From: Candidatus Palauibacter rhopaloidicola
Lineage (GTDB): Bacteria; Gemmatimonadota; Gemmatimonadetes; Palauibacterales; Palauibacteraceae
DNA length: 64,000 nucleotides
Assembly: GCA_026914155.1 (NCBI GenBank)
Contig: JAPPGH010000026.1
Location: 34,317 to 98,316, forward strand
Direction of reading: 5' to 3'
Of this stretch, positions 25,410 through 34,342 are shown in pieces (positions within the stretch are counted from its first letter, which is position 1; the number at the start of each line of letters is the position of its first letter). Made by a program: the position numbers and the translations under genes. The notes under the pieces are model-generated. The model worked only from the letters and a program-made list of their open reading frames with translations, did no database searches and was not told where the DNA came from.

Positions 25410-26546
25410 TCAGCTGGGACGAAGCAGGATATCGGTCGTTCCCGCCCCGATCGGCGCCTCGTCGATGAACTCGCCCTCGGCCGAGAGGAGGACGAGACGT
25501 CCCTGGCCCGCCGCCACGTAGGTGGCGCAGAGGATCTGGCCGTCAAGGAATCCGGCTGCGACCCGGCAGTTGAGGTTCGACCCATCTCGGTCGCGCGGCT
25601 GGATCGGGTTTTCCGGCCCGTTCACCCATGACCGAATCGCGAAGCTGAACGTCAGTACGTCCGTTTCCGCCGCCGCGGTACCCTTCGTGCGCACGACATA
25701 GACGAGTCCGTCGCGCCCGGCTTCCATGGAGACTCCGTTCCCGCCGAGGGCGTTCACGTCCTGCACGCTCCGGGCCGACATGTCGATCTCGACGAGATTC
25801 CCGTCCCCCAGCCCGGCGGACGTCGCCGGATCGACGCCCCCGCCGGCCAGCAGGAGCATGTTGTCTTCGAGCACTATGGCCTCGGTGACTCCGACCGTGC
25901 CTTCCGGGAGCCTCAACTCGTCGAAGTAGCTGCCGCTGATGAACTCGTGGAGGACGATACGGGGCGGGCCGAGGGGTTCTCGTCCGCCGTCCGCGTCGTC
26001 GAGGTTGCCATCGACGGAGACGAGGAACTGCCCCGCCGGAATCACCCTCTCCACGAAGGTGCCCACCGCCTCAACGGTGATCTGCGCCATCGGAGTGCCC
26101 GGGAAGGCCACGTACACCTCGTCCAGCGCCCGGGCGGGGATGAGCGCGCCCACCGTACCGCCCGCATCGAAGACCACGGTGGGTTTACCGGGGTCCACGA
26201 TGGCGTTGTTCGGAAAAACGGCCGTCGTCCGTTCGTCGGTGGAGAAGGACCCGAAGAGGACTTTGCTCCCCTCCGGATCATCCCACGCCGTCACCCACAG
26301 ATCCTGAATGAAATCCGCCGTCTGGCCCCTGAACCCCGCCCCCAGCTGAATGTCGCGCCCGAAGGGGACGATCTCGCCGCCGATCCGGTTGAACTGCTGC
26401 AGGGTCCCGGAGATGGAGTTGAGAACGGCGAATTCCGAGCGCGCGGGAGTTACGACGCCGGGGTCGTCCGGCCCCGTCCCGTTCGAACCGCCACATCCGG
26501 CGACGATCGCCAGCGCTCCAATCCAGATCCAGCTACGTCTCCGCAT
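25410..26546 (-). CDS. Lipoprotein, probable beta-propeller, unknown function
   Basis: The 378-residue protein has a signal peptide and lipobox (ALAIVAGCGG), then a Gly/Pro-rich linker and repeated beta-strand blocks such as EFAVLNSISGTLQQFNRIGG and GLVYVVRTKGTAA. These suggest a propeller-like extracellular or periplasmic domain. No catalytic motif is visible. The ATG at 26546 is the only start that preserves the signal peptide. It is followed by recO after 25 bp. Confidence 0.7.
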   Translation of the reverse strand: MRRRSWIWIGALAIVAGCGGSNGTGPDDPGVVTPARSEFAVLNSISGTLQQFNRIGGEIVPFGRDIQLGAGFRGQTADFIQDLWVTAWDDPEGSKVLFGSFSTDERTTAVFPNNAIVDPGKPTVVFDAGGTVGALIPARALDEVYVAFPGTPMAQITVEAVGTFVERVIPAGQFLVSVDGNLDDADGGREPLGPPRIVLHEFISGSYFDELRLPEGTVGVTEAIVLEDNMLLLAGGGVDPATSAGLGDGNLVEIDMSARSVQDVNALGGNGVSMEAGRDGLVYVVRTKGTAAAETDVLTFSFAIRSWVNGPENPIQPRDRDGSNLNCRVAAGFLDGQILCATYVAAGQGRLVLLSAEGEFIDEAPIGAGTTDILLRPS

Positions 26547-26745
26547 GATCCGCTCCTCTGATGCCCAACCTGTGCGGACGGCGACCCGTCGCCGCCCGTG
26601 AGCCCGTCGGCGCCCCGGCGGTTGGGTGCGTCCCGGCAAGGTCCGCTCGCGGGTCGTGAACGGCAAGCGGACGCCGCCCCGCCCGTCCGGGTCCGGCGGC
26701 CTTCCTCCAGAATAACGTTTAGAGGGCTTCCATCGGCGACGACGC

Positions 26746-26778
26746 GCCACTCGACCGCGGTGGCGTTTTGCCACGGAC
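26746..26778 (+). repeat. 33-nt hairpin repeat, copy 1
   Basis: This element shares 27 of 33 positions with the complement of 57216-57248, including the identical block GTTTTGCCACGGAC. The first 19 nt can fold into a short stem whose fourth base pair is A-T here and G-C in the other copy. It lies immediately beside the stop codon of the BFN-domain gene and 200 bp upstream of the lipoprotein gene. Confidence 0.6.
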
Positions 26779-26780
26779 GG

Positions 26781-27320
26781 CTAGGGCTCGAAGCGGCCGA
26801 AGTCCTCCGGGTCCAACCCCTTGAGGTAATCGCTCAGCGGCTCCTCGGGGGCTCGGGATGGCCCAGGCCCGGAAGGCGGCGTTTCGCCCTCGGCGACCCC
26901 GGTCTCCTCGATCTCGAACCCGCTCGCCTCGAGGAGGCTCTCCGCCGCATGAATCGGGACGCCGGCTCGAAGCGCCAGCGCGATGCTGTCGCTGGGACGG
27001 GCGTCGATGGAGATGAACTCGTCCTCTCGCCGGAACACGAGCGACGCGTAGTAGGTGTTGTCCACGACCTTCGTGATGAGTACGCGGACGAAGGCGCTGT
27101 CCAGCCCGCGCACCACGGCGTTGAAGAGATCGTGCGTGAGGGGACGCGTAAACTGGACGCCGGCGAGTTCCATCGCGATGGCCGAGGCCTCGCCGGGTCC
27201 GATCCAGATCGGGAGGAAACGCTCGCCGCCCTTCTCCTTGAGAATGACGACGGGAGCGCCCGTCGTCTTGTCGAGTCCAAGGCTGGCCACGGCGACCTCC
27301 CGCATCCCGGACTCCGTCAT
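26781..27320 (-). CDS. Bifunctional nuclease (BFN/DUF151) domain protein
   Basis: The 179-residue protein has a DUF151/BFN domain at about residues 5-140: VILKEKGGERFLPIWIGPGEASAIAMELAG, TRPLTHDLFNAVV, and RREDEFISIDARPSDSIALALRAGVPI, all signature blocks. A Pro-rich tail ends LSDYLKGLDPEDFGRFEP. Family members have been reported with nuclease activity; the biological role in most bacteria is not settled. It follows metK by 36 bp on the same strand. Confidence 0.85.
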   Translation of the reverse strand: MTESGMREVAVASLGLDKTTGAPVVILKEKGGERFLPIWIGPGEASAIAMELAGVQFTRPLTHDLFNAVVRGLDSAFVRVLITKVVDNTYYASLVFRREDEFISIDARPSDSIALALRAGVPIHAAESLLEASGFEIEETGVAEGETPPSGPGPSRAPEEPLSDYLKGLDPEDFGRFEP

Positions 27321-27356
27321 TCCGGCCCTCTCCGGATCCTGCCCTGACGCGGACTG

Positions 27357-28499
27357 CTATCCGGCGAGGGCATCGATCCGGTCGGTTCTCTCCCACGTGA
27401 ACGCATCGCCTTCGGGCTCGCGGCCGAAATGCCCGTAGGCGGCGGTCCGGCGGTAGATGGGTTTCCGGAGCCCGAGCCGCTCGATGATCGCTTGGGGCCG
27501 AAGGTCGAAGACCTCCGTCACGCGACGGGCGAGTTCGTCGTCCGGCCGGCGCCCGGTGCCGAAGGTGTCGACCCTCACGCTGACCGGTTCGTCGACCCCG
27601 ATGGCGTAGGCGAGCTGGACCTCGGCGCGCCGCGCGAGTTCCGCCGCGACGAGGTTCTTGGCGATCCAGCGCGCCGCATACGCCGCCGAGCGGTCGACCT
27701 TCGACGGGTCCTTCCCGGAAAAGGCGCCGCCCCCGTGCCGGCCCACCCCCCCGTACGTGTCCACGATGATCTTGCGCCCGGTGAGGCCCGCATCGCCCTG
27801 CGGTCCCCCGATCTCGAACCGGCCCGTCGGGTTGATGTGGCACTGCGCCCGATCTTCGTCATAGAGGTCGCCCGGCAACACGGGCCCGATGACCTCTTCC
27901 CTGATCGCCGCTTCGATCTCATCCTGCGCGATGTCGCCGTCGTGCTGGGCCGCGACGACCACCGTGGTGATCCGGGCCGGTTCGCCGTCCCGGTATTCGA
28001 CCGAGACCTGCGCCTTCCCGTCCGGCCGCAGCCAGGCGATGCCCCCGGACCGCCGCACGTCGGCCAGGCGCTTCGCCAGCGCGTGCGCCAGCATGATGGG
28101 GAGCGGCATCAACTCCGGCGTTTCGTCGGTCGCGTATCCGAACATCATCCCCTGATCTCCGGCGCCACCGTCATCCACCCCCTGGGCGATGTCGGGGGAC
28201 TGCTCGTCGACCGCGGTGAGCACGCTGCACGTGTCCCATTGGATGCCGTGCTCCGCGCGCGTGTAGCCGATGTCGCGCAGCACTTCCCGGGCGACGGCGG
28301 CGATGTCGATCCCGGCGACCGTGGTGATCTCGCCGGTTACGAGGACGAGGCCCGTCGTCACGAGCGTCTCGCATGCGACCCGGCCCCGATCATCCTCCGC
28401 CAGGATGCGGTCGAGGACGGCGTCAGAGATCTGGTCCGCGATCTTGTCAGGGTGTCCCTCGGTCACGGATTCCGAGGAAAAGGGTTGTATCCCCTTCAC
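27357..28499 (-). CDS. metK: S-adenosylmethionine synthetase
   Basis: MetK makes SAM from methionine and ATP. The 380-residue enzyme has [23 protein letters not shown] (ATP/Met binding), the loop hexapeptide block [12 protein letters not shown], and [22 protein letters not shown] (P-loop-like). Length matches the family. The GTG at 28499 was chosen because the family starts shortly before this motif; the frame further upstream is low-complexity and not conserved in look. No SAM riboswitch is evident in the 106-bp gap upstream. Confidence 0.95.
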   Translation of the reverse strand: MKGIQPFSSESVTEGHPDKIADQISDAVLDRILAEDDRGRVACETLVTTGLVLVTGEITTVAGIDIAAVAREVLRDIGYTRAEHGIQWDTCSVLTAVDEQSPDIAQGVDDGGAGDQGMMFGYATDETPELMPLPIMLAHALAKRLADVRRSGGIAWLRPDGKAQVSVEYRDGEPARITTVVVAAQHDGDIAQDEIEAAIREEVIGPVLPGDLYDEDRAQCHINPTGRFEIGGPQGDAGLTGRKIIVDTYGGVGRHGGGAFSGKDPSKVDRSAAYAARWIAKNLVAAELARRAEVQLAYAIGVDEPVSVRVDTFGTGRRPDDELARRVTEVFDLRPQAIIERLGLRKPIYRRTAAYGHFGREPEGDAFTWERTDRIDALAG

Positions 28500-28605
28500 G
28501 AGGCTGGTTCTCCCACTTGGAGGTTCGCGGCGGAACGCCGCAGGAGGCGTAGCGGCCAAGATAGTGGCCGCCCGGCCGGGTGGAGGCAACGTCGCCGCCG
28601 CGGGA

Positions 28606-30354
28606 TCAGGAGATGTACAGCGGCGACGGCTCCACCGGAATCGCGTCCTCCAGCCGCGCGAGGAGCTCTCCGGGCATCCCGGAGAGGGAACCATCGCGGC
28701 CGACGCGGCTCCAGAGTTCCGACAGCTCCGCCACGGACAGGAGGCCCAGGAGTTCCCTCACTTCCGGGATCGACGCCGGCGCCAGACTGAAATCCCGGTA
28801 ACCGAGGGCGAGCAGGAGGGCGAGCCCCACCGGCTCGGCGGCCAGGTCTCCGCAGACGCCGATGTCGAGGTCGAGGGCGCTGGCCGTCTTGAAGATCCGC
28901 TCGTAGCTCCGGAGGAGCGCCGGGTGCATGGGGTTCGAGAGGTGCTGGAGCCGGGCGTTGCCGCGGTCCACGGCCAGGGAGTACTGCGTCAGGTCGTTCG
29001 TGCCGAGACTGATGAAGTCGAGGTGCCGGCCCACGAGATCGAGCGTGTCCGCGAGCGCGGGCGTCTCCACCATCACGCCGAAGGAGACGGGTTCCGTCTG
29101 ACCCAGCTCGCGGCCGACTTCCGCCACGATTTCCTTCGTGCGCAGGATCTCGGTCTCGCAGATGACGAAGGGGACGAGGATTCGCATGCGGGCTTCCGGT
29201 CCGCCGGCCCGGATCGCGGCGCGCAACTGGTTGCGGAAGAGCTGCGGCCGGTCCAGGCAGACGCGGATGGCGCGCCAGCCCAGGTAGGGGTTTTCCTCCG
29301 GAGGCAGGTCGAGAAAGAGCGGGAACTTGTCGCCGCCGATATCGAACGTCCGGAGCGTCACGGGCTGGTTGGGGAAGCCATCCACGACCTCGCGGTAGGC
29401 TTCGTACTGCTCCTCCTCGCTTGGAATCACCCTCCGTCCGATGACGAGAAATTCGGACCGGAAGAGCCCGACCCCCTCGGCGCCCACACGCCGGGCCGCC
29501 GGCACATCGTGCGGCTGATCTATGTTGGCGCGAAGATGGACTCGCACCCCGTCCGCCGTCAGCAGAGGTGTGGGCTCGCTCGCAAGGTCAGGGGCGGGAC
29601 GTCCGGACAGGCGGCGGACCATCCGCAGGTGCGCGGCCTTCTCCGCCTCCGTGGGCTCGATCAGGACGCGACCGTTACCTCCATCGAGGAGAACGGTGGT
29701 TCCGTCTTCGATCTTCGCGAGGTCGGCGCCGAGTCCGACGACCGCCGGAATGCCCAGCGAGCGGGTGACCAGCGTGCTGTGCGAGGTCCGGGACCCGGAT
29801 CCGCTCGCCACGCCGAGGACGAGTTCCGGATCGAGGCGCACCGCGAGGCCGGGCGTGAGGTCGTCGACGGCGATGAGCCCGGCTTTCGCGGGGAGGGCGA
29901 GCGGATCCTCGTCCCGCCCGGTGAGCCGCGCGAGGACGCGCGACCGGATGTCCCGCAGATCGGCCAGCCGGTCGACGACCATGAAATGCCCCGCATCGAT
30001 GATCGCCGTCCGAAGTTCGGTCAGGCGCCAGTCGAAGGCGCGCTCCGCGGAGAGGAAGTTCTCCCGGATGTAGCGGATGGTGCCCGCGACGAGGTCCGGA
30101 TCCGAGAGGATGAGAATCTGCGGGTCGAAGATGTTCGCTTCCACCTCGCCCAGCGAGCGCGCGGCCTGCTCGCGCGTGTCCCGGACACGGTCGGCCGCCC
30201 AGGCCAGCGCCTCCTCGAAACGCGCGACCTCGCGCTCGGCGGCGTCGGACGGGATCGTCCGGTGCTCCGGCCGCCACTCGTGACGCTCCAGGCGCCGCGC
30301 CACGCCGAGCGCACGCCCCGGCGCGGCCCCGATCCCGTGAATGACCTCGCTCAC
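28606..30354 (-). CDS. ptsI: PTS enzyme I (phosphoenolpyruvate-protein phosphotransferase)
   Basis: EI takes phosphate from PEP and passes it to HPr. The 582-residue protein has the HPr-interaction domain, phosphorylated His192 in [21 protein letters not shown], and the PEP-binding barrel with [20 protein letters not shown] and [14 protein letters not shown]. It also has Cys in [10 protein letters not shown] (the family usually reads CGE(M)AGD). GTG start overlapping the HPr stop as GTGA. All catalytic residues appear present. Confidence 0.95.
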   Translation of the reverse strand: MSEVIHGIGAAPGRALGVARRLERHEWRPEHRTIPSDAAEREVARFEEALAWAADRVRDTREQAARSLGEVEANIFDPQILILSDPDLVAGTIRYIRENFLSAERAFDWRLTELRTAIIDAGHFMVVDRLADLRDIRSRVLARLTGRDEDPLALPAKAGLIAVDDLTPGLAVRLDPELVLGVASGSGSRTSHSTLVTRSLGIPAVVGLGADLAKIEDGTTVLLDGGNGRVLIEPTEAEKAAHLRMVRRLSGRPAPDLASEPTPLLTADGVRVHLRANIDQPHDVPAARRVGAEGVGLFRSEFLVIGRRVIPSEEEQYEAYREVVDGFPNQPVTLRTFDIGGDKFPLFLDLPPEENPYLGWRAIRVCLDRPQLFRNQLRAAIRAGGPEARMRILVPFVICETEILRTKEIVAEVGRELGQTEPVSFGVMVETPALADTLDLVGRHLDFISLGTNDLTQYSLAVDRGNARLQHLSNPMHPALLRSYERIFKTASALDLDIGVCGDLAAEPVGLALLLALGYRDFSLAPASIPEVRELLGLLSVAELSELWSRVGRDGSLSGMPGELLARLEDAIPVEPSPLYIS

Positions 30355-30653
30355 GGCGGCCCGTCCGCGTCCGGAGCGAGTTCCTCGCTGAACCCGGAAA
30401 GAACGAGTTCGGTGAGCGAATCGACGGCGTTCGCCGCGTCGGACCCCGCAGCCCGGATACGGATGGAGGCGCCGGCCTCGGCCGCGAGCATCATCACGCC
30501 CATGATGCTCTTCCCGTTCACCTCCAGCTCATCCTTCTCGACCCACACCTCGGCCCGGAACCGGCTCGCGAGCTTAACGAACTCGGCGGCCGGGCGGGCG
30601 TGCAGCCCCAGCCGGTTCCGAATACGTACCGCTGCCTCGTGTCGCATCGTCAC
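30351..30653 (-). CDS. ptsH: Phosphocarrier protein HPr
   Basis: The 100-residue HPr has His18 in NRLGLHARPAAEFVKLA (site for EI) and Ser49 in VNGKSIMGVM (site for HprK). Both phosphorylation sites are intact, so sugar transfer and regulatory phosphorylation are both possible. I chose the GTG at 30653, which has GGAAGG 6 nt upstream; an ATG two codons later is the alternative. ptsI follows with a GTGA overlap. Confidence 0.93.
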   Translation of the reverse strand: MTMRHEAAVRIRNRLGLHARPAAEFVKLASRFRAEVWVEKDELEVNGKSIMGVMMLAAEAGASIRIRAAGSDAANAVDSLTELVLSGFSEELAPDADGPP

Positions 30654-30732
30654 AGATACCTTCCGCTCCGGTCGAGCGAACGATCGGCGTCGGGCCGCGC
30701 GTCGCGGCAGGCTGCAGGGCCTGTCGGGACGC

Positions 30733-31461
30733 TCACAGGAGCCACACCGCGCACGCGGCAAGGAGGCTCGCCATGGCGACAGCCGAGATGTGTCGGGGGA
30801 CAAGATAACCCATCAGCGCCACGATGACTGCACCGCCGTCCCGCCAGGGGAGGTGGCCGGTTCCCGGAAGCTGGCCGATGAGCAGCGCGGCGAGGGCTCC
30901 GATGAGCACCTGGTTGGCAGACACGAGCGTGCTCTCCAGCCGGCGCAGGCGGGCGCGCTTCAACGCGGACGCCACGGACCGGCCCGATCTCCAGCCGCAG
31001 CGCAGTCCCCAGATGCGAAGGGCGAGGTGACCGGCATTGTACAGGACGAGGAACGCGCCCGCCGCGACCGGGGCGCCGAGTCCGAGCACGAACGCGATGG
31101 CTGCGGCGGACGTGCAGAAGGGTCGCCATCCGGCCCACGCGACCCCGTCACCCAGCGCCCCGAGGGGTCCGCGGAGGGCGGAACGGAAGCGTGACAACGT
31201 GTCAGGCTCCGCTCCATCGAATTCGAGGCGCGCGAGGGCGCCGATGGCGACCGGGGCCAGGTACGGATGCGCGTTGAAGGCTCGTGAATGGCGCTGCACG
31301 GCCTGCCGGAACGCGGCGGGATCGCCCGCGTGGATGCGCGCGAGCAGCGGCGCGAGCGCATGCGCCAGCCCGGGTCCCGTCATCGTACGCTCGTTCCATG
31401 AGCCCTGGACCGAAAAGCTGCGCAGGATCGCGCGCGCGAAATCCCTCCGGCGCGGCCTCAC
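30733..31461 (-). CDS. PTS mannose-family EIID component
   Basis: The 242-residue protein of the ManZ/EIID family has RAILRSFSVQGSWNERTMTGPGLAHALAP, the classical EIID opening (R-S-F-x-x-Q-x-x-x-N), and SALRGPLGALGDGVAWAGWRPF, matching the family GPLAGIGD block. Helices follow. It is about 30 residues shorter than E. coli ManZ. The start GTG overlaps the EIIC stop as GTGA. Sugar specificity cannot be read. Confidence 0.88.
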   Translation of the reverse strand: MRPRRRDFARAILRSFSVQGSWNERTMTGPGLAHALAPLLARIHAGDPAAFRQAVQRHSRAFNAHPYLAPVAIGALARLEFDGAEPDTLSRFRSALRGPLGALGDGVAWAGWRPFCTSAAAIAFVLGLGAPVAAGAFLVLYNAGHLALRIWGLRCGWRSGRSVASALKRARLRRLESTLVSANQVLIGALAALLIGQLPGTGHLPWRDGGAVIVALMGYLVPRHISAVAMASLLAACAVWLL

Positions 31462-32156
31462 GAGAACACCCGGGCGAGAAGGGTTCCCAGGACGCACCCC
31501 GCGGCCAGCGCGGGCCATTGGCGCGACCGCGCGCCGAGCCCGCGAGCCGCAACGCCCGCGGCTCCGGCGAGTCCAAACCCCGCGACGACGGGCCACCACG
31601 CGGCGCCCGGCGCGCCGGGGGGCTGCGTCGACAGCAGGCGCACGAACAGTACGGACGGCACGAGCAGCGCGGCGACGAGGAGTCCGGCGCGCAACCCGTC
31701 CAGGGCCATCGCCAGCCGGTGACGTCGCGCGAGGGCGGCGGCTCCCCCGCGAAAGCCGTCGGGCCGCGAGACGAGCCCCGGCGTCACGCGCCGGAGGAGC
31801 GTCACCGAGTACGCGCCCGTCCACCCGACCGCCCATCCGACCGCGACCGCGGCGACGATTCCGGCCGGGGCCCCGCCGCCCGCCACCGCGTACGCCGCCC
31901 CCGCCGTGAAGGAGGCCGGCCCGGTCTCTGGATGCCGCGCGCCGCCGAAGGGGGGATGTCGCGACAGCGCGAGTTCCAGCCAGACCCCGACCAGGCAACC
32001 CGCGGCCGGCGCCCCGAAGAGCATGCCTCCCAGCGTGCCCGCCACGATCGGGCGGGACCACATGGCCTGCGGCCAGGACACCTCGTCGAGACCGACGACC
32101 GCACCGAGCAGGCAGGCCAGCGCCCAGTCACCGGCCGTAAGGTCGACCCCGATCAC
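31458..32156 (-). CDS. PTS mannose-family EIIC component
   Basis: The 232-residue membrane protein of the ManY/EIIC type carries RPIVAGTLGGMLFGAPAAGCLVGVWLELA (family: RP(I/L)VxGxLxGxxxGDxxxGxxxGxxxEL), with five to six helices. It forms the sugar channel with EIID. The GTG at 32156 overlaps the EIIB stop (GTGA). It is somewhat shorter than E. coli ManY (266). Confidence 0.88.
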   Translation of the reverse strand: MIGVDLTAGDWALACLLGAVVGLDEVSWPQAMWSRPIVAGTLGGMLFGAPAAGCLVGVWLELALSRHPPFGGARHPETGPASFTAGAAYAVAGGGAPAGIVAAVAVGWAVGWTGAYSVTLLRRVTPGLVSRPDGFRGGAAALARRHRLAMALDGLRAGLLVAALLVPSVLFVRLLSTQPPGAPGAAWWPVVAGFGLAGAAGVAARGLGARSRQWPALAAGCVLGTLLARVFS

Positions 32157-32632
32157 CGGAGGTTCCGGGCGTCGAGACGGACCTCGGGTGCGGTGGGGAG
32201 GTTCCGGGCGCTCACGGAAGCGTGCTCGCCGATCACCCGCAGATCCTCCGCCTCCTCCGGGGAGAGATGCACATAGTCGAGGACCTTCTTCCGTCCTCGC
32301 CCGGCGTACACCCCTCCCACGTTTACGGCCCTCCCGGCGAGGCACCCGCGCTCGGCCAGCGCCCGCATCGTCGCCGTATCCCGCGTCAGGAGGGCGCCGC
32401 GCTCCACCCGTGCGCTCAACTCCTCGAAGCGTCGCGCCGCCTCGTCCACCCCGAGAAACTCGGCGCTCTCCTCGCCGGCGAGCGCGCTGGCCCAGAGTTC
32501 CTGCTCCCATTCGCTGGAGGCGAGGGCGTCATCGACGACGACGTAGAAATCGAGGTCGAGCGGACGTCCCCAGCCCACGAGCACCTGGCCGTGGATCAAC
32601 CGCTCATCGATCCGCACGAGTTCGAGCGGCAC
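32153..32632 (-). CDS. PTS mannose-family EIIB component
   Basis: The 159-residue EIIB has the active-site start LVRIDERLIHGQVLVGWGR, where the His after LI is phosphorylated. It accepts phosphate from EIIA and gives it to the sugar in EIIC/EIID. GTG start 9 bp after the EIIA stop. Standalone EIIA and EIIB, rather than a fused EIIAB, is common outside Enterobacteria. Confidence 0.92.
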   Translation of the reverse strand: MPLELVRIDERLIHGQVLVGWGRPLDLDFYVVVDDALASSEWEQELWASALAGEESAEFLGVDEAARRFEELSARVERGALLTRDTATMRALAERGCLAGRAVNVGGVYAGRGRKKVLDYVHLSPEEAEDLRVIGEHASVSARNLPTAPEVRLDARNLR

Positions 32633-32641
32633 GAGCCCGGC

Positions 32642-33043
32642 TCAGTCGGTCCCGGCCGGCGGGGACGGGTGGGCGCACTGTCCGGCCTGCCCCTTCCGCA
32701 GAAGACGGGGGACGAGCGCCTCGATCGGCATTTCGCGGTGAAAGACGAAGTCGAGCAGCATCGGAAGGTTGACGCCCGTGATCCACGCGCTGCCCCCGCT
32801 CTCCCGCACATGCCGAAGGCTGGCCAGACCGCAACTGCCGCCCGCAAGGTCCACGAAGAGGATGGCCTCCGCGCCCCCCGCCGCCTCTCCGATGAGGTCG
32901 GCGAGTTCGTCGGGCCCCAGGCCTTCGTTGCTCACGGCATGCAGCGCGCCGCTGACGCCGCTGATCGCCTCGACGGCGGACACGAGGGCATGGGCCAGTT
33001 CCGCGTGCGCCACGACGACGCCGCGAACCCGGCTATTCGTCAT
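32642..33043 (-). CDS. PTS mannose-family EIIA component
   Basis: The 133-residue EIIA-Man-like domain has the phosphorylated His in RGVVVAHAELAHALV (family VVxHGxLA) and the block EAILFVDLAGGSCGLASL. It starts with ATG 11 nt inside the end of hprK. It receives phosphate from HPr. A role in regulation as well as transport is possible because hprK is directly upstream. Confidence 0.88.
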   Translation of the reverse strand: MTNSRVRGVVVAHAELAHALVSAVEAISGVSGALHAVSNEGLGPDELADLIGEAAGGAEAILFVDLAGGSCGLASLRHVRESGGSAWITGVNLPMLLDFVFHREMPIEALVPRLLRKGQAGQCAHPSPPAGTD

Positions 33044-33989
33044 CGGACTCGAGGTAATCGCGCACCGGCCGCATGCGCTCGATGAGGTCGCGCTCGAAGG
33101 CCGCCGCCGGGTCCTCCCCCGAATACCGGAGGAGATGGTTCATGGCCACGACCTCGGCGATGACGGTGATGTTCTTTCCGGGGTTCAGGGGGATGCGGAC
33201 CTTCGGAAGCTTGACGCCGAGGATCTCGCACTCCTCCGCCTCGAGACCCGTGCGGTCGTAGTCGTCGCGCTCTCCCCAGACTTCGAGTTCGACGACGACT
33301 TCGATCCGCTTCTGCTGGCGCACCGCCCGGATCCCGAACATGGCGCGCACATCGATGATTCCGACGCCCCGGATCTCCATGTGGTGGCGCTGGTGTTCGT
33401 GCGCGCGCCCGAGGAGGATGTCGCTCTGGCGGCGATGCACGAGGATGAGATCGTCGGCCACGAGGCGGTGGCCCCGCTCCACCAGATCGAGCACACACTC
33501 GCTCTTGCCGATGCCGGAGGGCCCGATGAAGAGGAGGCCGATCCCGTACACATCCGCGAGAGATCCGTGGAGAGAAGTCCCCGGCGCGAATTCCTCCTCG
33601 AGATAGGGCTGCAGCCTCCGGTAGAAGTCGCCCGTCTTCAGTGGCGTTTCGAGCACGGTCACGCCGGCCGCCTCCGCCGCGGAGACGAGTTCCTCCGGCG
33701 GCGTCTGGCTCTTGGTGATGATCGCGCAGGGAACGCCGGACTCGAACACGAACGTGAGGGCGGCGGCGCGTTCCGAACCGCCGAGGCTCGCGAGATAGGC
33801 GATCTCTGTTTCGCCGAAGATGAGCACGCGCTGGGAGACGAAGCGCTCCCGGTAGCCCGCCAGCGCGAGTCCCGGCGACGAGACTTCAGGCACCTCGATC
33901 CTGCGCTCGAGCCCGGACTCGCCGGCCACGACCGTGAGCGAAAACGCTTCCCGCTTGCGTCGGAGCAGCGACGCGACCGTGAGGCTCAC
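33033..33989 (-). CDS. hprK: HPr kinase/phosphorylase
   Basis: HprK phosphorylates and dephosphorylates the regulatory serine of HPr. The 318-residue protein has the N-terminal domain, then TSLHGSLADVYGIGLLFIGPSGIGKSE, with catalytic His141 and Walker A 156-163. The C-terminal family motif is EILGVKLPKVRIPLNPGKNITVIAEVVAMNHLL, including the K3 loop. GTG start overlapping the hpf stop (GTGA). Its target Ser is present in the HPr encoded 2.4 kb downstream. Confidence 0.94.
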   Translation of the reverse strand: MSLTVASLLRRKREAFSLTVVAGESGLERRIEVPEVSSPGLALAGYRERFVSQRVLIFGETEIAYLASLGGSERAAALTFVFESGVPCAIITKSQTPPEELVSAAEAAGVTVLETPLKTGDFYRRLQPYLEEEFAPGTSLHGSLADVYGIGLLFIGPSGIGKSECVLDLVERGHRLVADDLILVHRRQSDILLGRAHEHQRHHMEIRGVGIIDVRAMFGIRAVRQQKRIEVVVELEVWGERDDYDRTGLEAEECEILGVKLPKVRIPLNPGKNITVIAEVVAMNHLLRYSGEDPAAAFERDLIERMRPVRDYLESDDE

Positions 33990-34333
33990 CCGGCTTCCCC
34001 ACCCGCTTCGAAGGGATTCCCGAACAATTCGTCCATCGGCGGCGCCGAGCGCTCGTTGTAGCGGTCGTGGTTCCGGCGGAGCTGGTTGCCCAGCTTGTCC
34101 GCGAGCCTGTCGAGCGCCGTGCGGGGGTCGGGGCCGGCCGCCTCCCCGTGCACGGGACGGGCGCGGTCGACGCTGATCACGGCCGCCGCGCGCACCTGCG
34201 TCTTCTCTCCGGTGAATACGATCTCGGCCTTCGACGCGCGCGGCTCGAAACGAGTCAGGTTCGTAAAGCGCGTCTCGATGATCTCGCGAATGTCGGTGAC
34301 ATCGGTGTTACGCGCAGTGACGATGGTTCGCAT
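33986..34333 (-). CDS. hpf: Ribosome hibernation-promoting factor (HPF/RaiA family)
   Basis: The 115-residue short HPF/YfiA domain has TDIREIIETRFTNLTRFEPRASKAEIVFTGEK and the helix TALDRLADKLGNQLRRNHDRYNER, basic as expected for 30S binding. It inactivates ribosomes in stationary phase. The C-terminal tail (MDELFGNPFEAGGEAG) is short, so this is not the long HPF form. Overlaps hprK by GTGA. Confidence 0.85.
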   Translation of the reverse strand: MRTIVTARNTDVTDIREIIETRFTNLTRFEPRASKAEIVFTGEKTQVRAAAVISVDRARPVHGEAAGPDPRTALDRLADKLGNQLRRNHDRYNERSAPPMDELFGNPFEAGGEAG

Positions 34334-34342
34334 CGGTCCTCA

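Noticed and set aside
28500..28605. A SAM riboswitch upstream of metK
   Set aside because: The 106-bp gap shows no recognisable SAM-box core or terminator; nothing beyond GC-rich stems.
28270..31194. A 974-codon plus-strand open frame
   Set aside because: It is antisense to metK, ptsI and HPr, which all carry conserved motifs. High GC makes such long antisense frames common.
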